Below, piece after piece: positions 62,088 to 64,000 of a stretch of 64,000 nucleotides of DNA; positions within the stretch are counted from its first letter, which is position 1; each line of letters starts with the position of its first letter. Position numbers and translations under genes: made by a program. The DNA lies in NCBI GenBank assembly GCA_035275405.1, contig DATEMU010000008.1:1-64000 (forward strand). The letters run 5' to 3'. A model generated the notes under the pieces. It was not told where the DNA came from. It saw only the letters and a list, made by a program, of their open reading frames with translations, and ran no database searches. This DNA comes from Phycisphaerae bacterium (GTDB lineage Bacteria > Planctomycetota > Phycisphaerae > UBA1845 > UTPLA1).

Positions 62088-62549
62088 ATGGACAGCGTTC
62101 TGAATGCTTTGGCAATGTACCTGTTTCTGGTTGTCCTGATGCGCCTGAGCGGGCGCCGTACGCTGGGTGAGATGACCACCTTTGATTTTGTCCTGATGCT
62201 CGTCGTCGGAGAAGCGACCCAGCAGGCGCTCCTGAATGACGATCGATCCATGACGAACTCCTGGATCGTCATCGCCACGTTGATCGGGCTGGATGTGGCT
62301 ATGTCGCTGCTCAAGTCGCGATACACACGCGCCGCCGCCATCCTGGAAGGGCTGCCCACCGTCCTGATTCGCGACGGCCGTATCCTCCGTGACCGAATGA
62401 AACGCTGCCGCGTTGATGAGGCGGAAATTCTCCAGGCCGCCCGGGCGTTTCGCGGCCTGGAGCGGCTGGATCAGATCAAGCACGCGGTCCTGGAGCCCGA
62501 CGGCGGCGTCTCGATTATCGCCAAGTCGTCCGCGCCAGGTGATTCTTAA
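62088..62549 (+). CDS. DUF421 (YetF/YcaP-like) membrane protein
   Basis: The 153-residue protein has two to three membrane helices (MDSVLNALAMYLFLVVLMRLSGRR, MTTFDFVLMLVVGEATQQALL and SWIVIATLIGLDVAMSLL), then the cytoplasmic DUF421 domain (PTVLIRDGRILRDRMKRCRVDEAEILQAAR). The Arg-Leu-Ser-Gly-Arg-Arg-Thr motif after helix 1 is characteristic. YetF-like proteins are widely found in spore and stress-associated loci. Its last four bases overlap the end of the convergent ligD gene. Confidence 0.85.
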   Translation: MDSVLNALAMYLFLVVLMRLSGRRTLGEMTTFDFVLMLVVGEATQQALLNDDRSMTNSWIVIATLIGLDVAMSLLKSRYTRAAAILEGLPTVLIRDGRILRDRMKRCRVDEAEILQAARAFRGLERLDQIKHAVLEPDGGVSIIAKSSAPGDS

Positions 62550-64000
62550 CGACGTCGTGTCGACGATGGCCCCGCGAGTTTCTTGAGAAACGCCGGCGAG
62601 AGGGACTGCTTCGACTTCCAGAATCCGGGCCATGGATCACTGCGCCGCGCGAGCCTCGAGGGAACAGTCTTGACATTGAACTCCGCGGGATCATCGACAT
62701 TCTTGAGTTCGCGCCAACTCAGGGGGAATGACACACCCGCACCCTCTCGCGCCCGCGAGGAGAACGCGGCCACGCATGTGCTGCCACGCCCATTCCGCAA
62801 GTAGTCGATGTAGATCTTGCCGGCGCGAAGGGATCGCGTCATCTTTCCCACAAAACGATCGGGCGCAAGAGCGACCAGAGACTGCGACACCGCCTGGGCG
62901 AAGCTCTTGGCGGCTTCCCACTCCGCGGCCGGGCGCAGCGGCACGAGGACGTGCAGGCCTTTGCCTCCGGTCGTCTTCACGAAACTGGTTAGACCGATCT
63001 CCGCGAGCTGGTCGCGCACCAGGAGTGCGGCCTCTACAATGGAGGCCCATTTGACGCCGGGGCCCGGATCCAAATCGAAAATCAGTCGGTCGGGTTTCTC
63101 CAACTGCTTCGTTGTGCTGCCCCAGGTATGAACCTCCAGCGCGCCCATTTGCACCAATGTCACCAGTCCACGGACGTCGTCCACAACCATGTAGGTTTCC
63201 GTCTTGCCTTTCTCGCGAATGGGCACTCCGCGCAATCCGGAAAGCGGCCCGGCGGACGGGTGCTTTTGATGAAAACACGGCCCCCCGGCCCCTTCCGGGC
63301 AGCGGACCAGCATCAGCGGCCGATCGCTTACGTGCGGCAACATCTGATCCGCGACCTTTTCGTAATAGGCGCCGAGATCCGCCTTGGTGAAACTCAGTTT
63401 CGAATACAGCACACGGTCGGGATGAGAAATTCCCACACCTGCAACGACGAGGCGATCCATGTTCTTTCCTTCGGAAACCTTCCGGCGATCCGGGGCCTTA
63501 TCGGATACATCGGTTCGGTTCATATTTCGCATCAAACGCGACCGTCTTGATTTCTTCGCCGGCGCACGCTGCGCGATTACGCCATCTTCCCGGACGCGAA
63601 GCAAGGGAACCTCGCGAACGACTTCCTGCGCTTTTTTGTCCATCCGCAATCCGGAAAAGGACGGATGCCGCAGGATTCCATCGCTGGTTATCTCGGTGTA
63701 TCTGACTTCCCCGACCAGTTGCGGTTTGACCCAATGTACGCCCCGCGCGTCCATCCCCGTCGGAGGATTGACAAAGGCCGGCTCGCGCTGTTCCAGCTTC
63801 TTAAGCTGCGCCAAAATGCTGTGGAGTGTCTTGCCGCTGAAACCGGTGCCGACCCGCCCGCAGTAGCGGAGCGAATCCTTGGCCGTGTAGTACCCCAGCA
63901 ACAATGCGCCGAAGCCGACGCGCGCGCCGGCGGGGTCCGTGAAGCCGCCAATGACAAACTCCTGGCCCTTGACGCATTTGACCTTGAGCCAAGAACGACT
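62546..64000 (-). CDS. ligD: ATP-dependent DNA ligase LigD, partial (ligase C terminus plus polymerase domain)
   Basis: The frame is open from the stop at 62546 to the right edge (485 codons), so the 5' part is missing. The visible N-terminal part is the ligase OB fold: WLKVKCVKGQEFVIGGFTDP and GALLLGYY, with YCGRVGTGFSGKTL. A Lys/Arg linker follows (KKSRRSRLMRNM). The polymerase/primase domain then carries SHPDRVLYSKLSFTKADLGAYY, IFDLDPGPGVKW (catalytic Asp pair) and TTGGKGLHVLVPL. LigD repairs double-strand breaks with Ku by non-homologous end joining. The order here is ligase then polymerase; a nuclease domain may lie upstream. Ku is not in the window. Confidence 0.92.
   Translation of the reverse strand, partial: SRSWLKVKCVKGQEFVIGGFTDPAGARVGFGALLLGYYTAKDSLRYCGRVGTGFSGKTLHSILAQLKKLEQREPAFVNPPTGMDARGVHWVKPQLVGEVRYTEITSDGILRHPSFSGLRMDKKAQEVVREVPLLRVREDGVIAQRAPAKKSRRSRLMRNMNRTDVSDKAPDRRKVSEGKNMDRLVVAGVGISHPDRVLYSKLSFTKADLGAYYEKVADQMLPHVSDRPLMLVRCPEGAGGPCFHQKHPSAGPLSGLRGVPIREKGKTETYMVVDDVRGLVTLVQMGALEVHTWGSTTKQLEKPDRLIFDLDPGPGVKWASIVEAALLVRDQLAEIGLTSFVKTTGGKGLHVLVPLRPAAEWEAAKSFAQAVSQSLVALAPDRFVGKMTRSLRAGKIYIDYLRNGRGSTCVAAFSSRAREGAGVSFPLSWRELKNVDDPAEFNVKTVPSRLARRSDPWPGFWKSKQSLSPAFLKKLAGPSSTRRR

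Noticed and set aside
1..64000. CRISPR arrays, insertion sequences, integrases or prophage genes
   Set aside because: No regularly spaced repeats, transposase DDE motifs or phage structural genes are visible.

Overview
The window is GC-rich, densely coded DNA from a Gram-negative bacterium, most likely a planctomycete (Planctomycetota, possibly near Phycisphaerae). This placement is inference. It rests on a c-type multiheme protein ending in a dockerin-like repeat, an LpxC-FabZ fusion, a GldG/DUF4340 ABC operon, a bactofilin, a lipoprotein built of repeated Phe-Trp-Arg-Ile-Asp-Glu-Val modules, and intergenic repeats of a kind I associate with planctomycete genomes. There is no rRNA, prophage, insertion sequence or CRISPR array. 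One tRNA (Pro, CGG) is present.

Layout. 1-2451 (minus): a family 2 glycosyltransferase followed by a divergent phosphoglucose-isomerase-like protein that runs off the left edge. 2592-7298 (plus): kdsA, a Trm112-like zinc protein, a metallophosphoesterase, yidC and a small membrane protein, facing folC on the minus strand. 9099-9632: a bactofilin with an N-terminal zinc ribbon. 9644-17172 (minus): a five-gene ABC operon (ATPase, permease, GldG-like, DUF4340, small membrane protein). 17640-19451: three Hsp20 genes behind a near-perfect sigma-54 promoter, then a small membrane protein. 19531-22342 (minus): an exported EEP-family hydrolase and an isolated sdhB. 22458-25133: tRNA-Pro and three unknown genes, two of them membrane proteins. 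25231-31615: an outer-membrane/lipid A block (Skp-like chaperone, lpxD, lpxC-fabZ, lpxA, a GnnA-like dehydrogenase, a PpiC-type lipoprotein). 31601-41923: metabolic genes (kynB-like, asd, hutU, ptsN, fabI), an M1 peptidase with HEAT repeats, and an exported cytochrome.

42096-48579 is an LPS-core operon: a heptosyltransferase, two KdkA-like kinases, one protein with two fused WaaP-like kinase domains, a WaaG-like transferase and plsY. Then come an 8-repeat lipoprotein, scpB, rpiB, a sensorless histidine kinase, a UbiB-family kinase and an OmpR-type regulator. 57309-64000 resembles a stress/desiccation locus: PRC-barrel protein, FAD-Rieske oxidoreductase, Gfo/Idh dehydrogenase, a small basic protein, a metallothionein-like protein, DUF421 and LigD (running off the right edge).

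The genes together describe a cell with a true LPS outer membrane: Kdo synthesis (kdsA), lipid A acylation (lpxA, lpxC, lpxD), fatty acid supply (fabZ, fabI, plsY), core assembly and phosphorylation, and outer-membrane protein chaperoning (Skp-like, PpiC-like). The most unusual items are the four-kinase-domain LPS array, the sigma-54-driven Hsp20 trio, the dockerin-tailed cytochrome and several conserved-looking non-coding palindromes. I do not see proof of a wholly new defence or mobile system.
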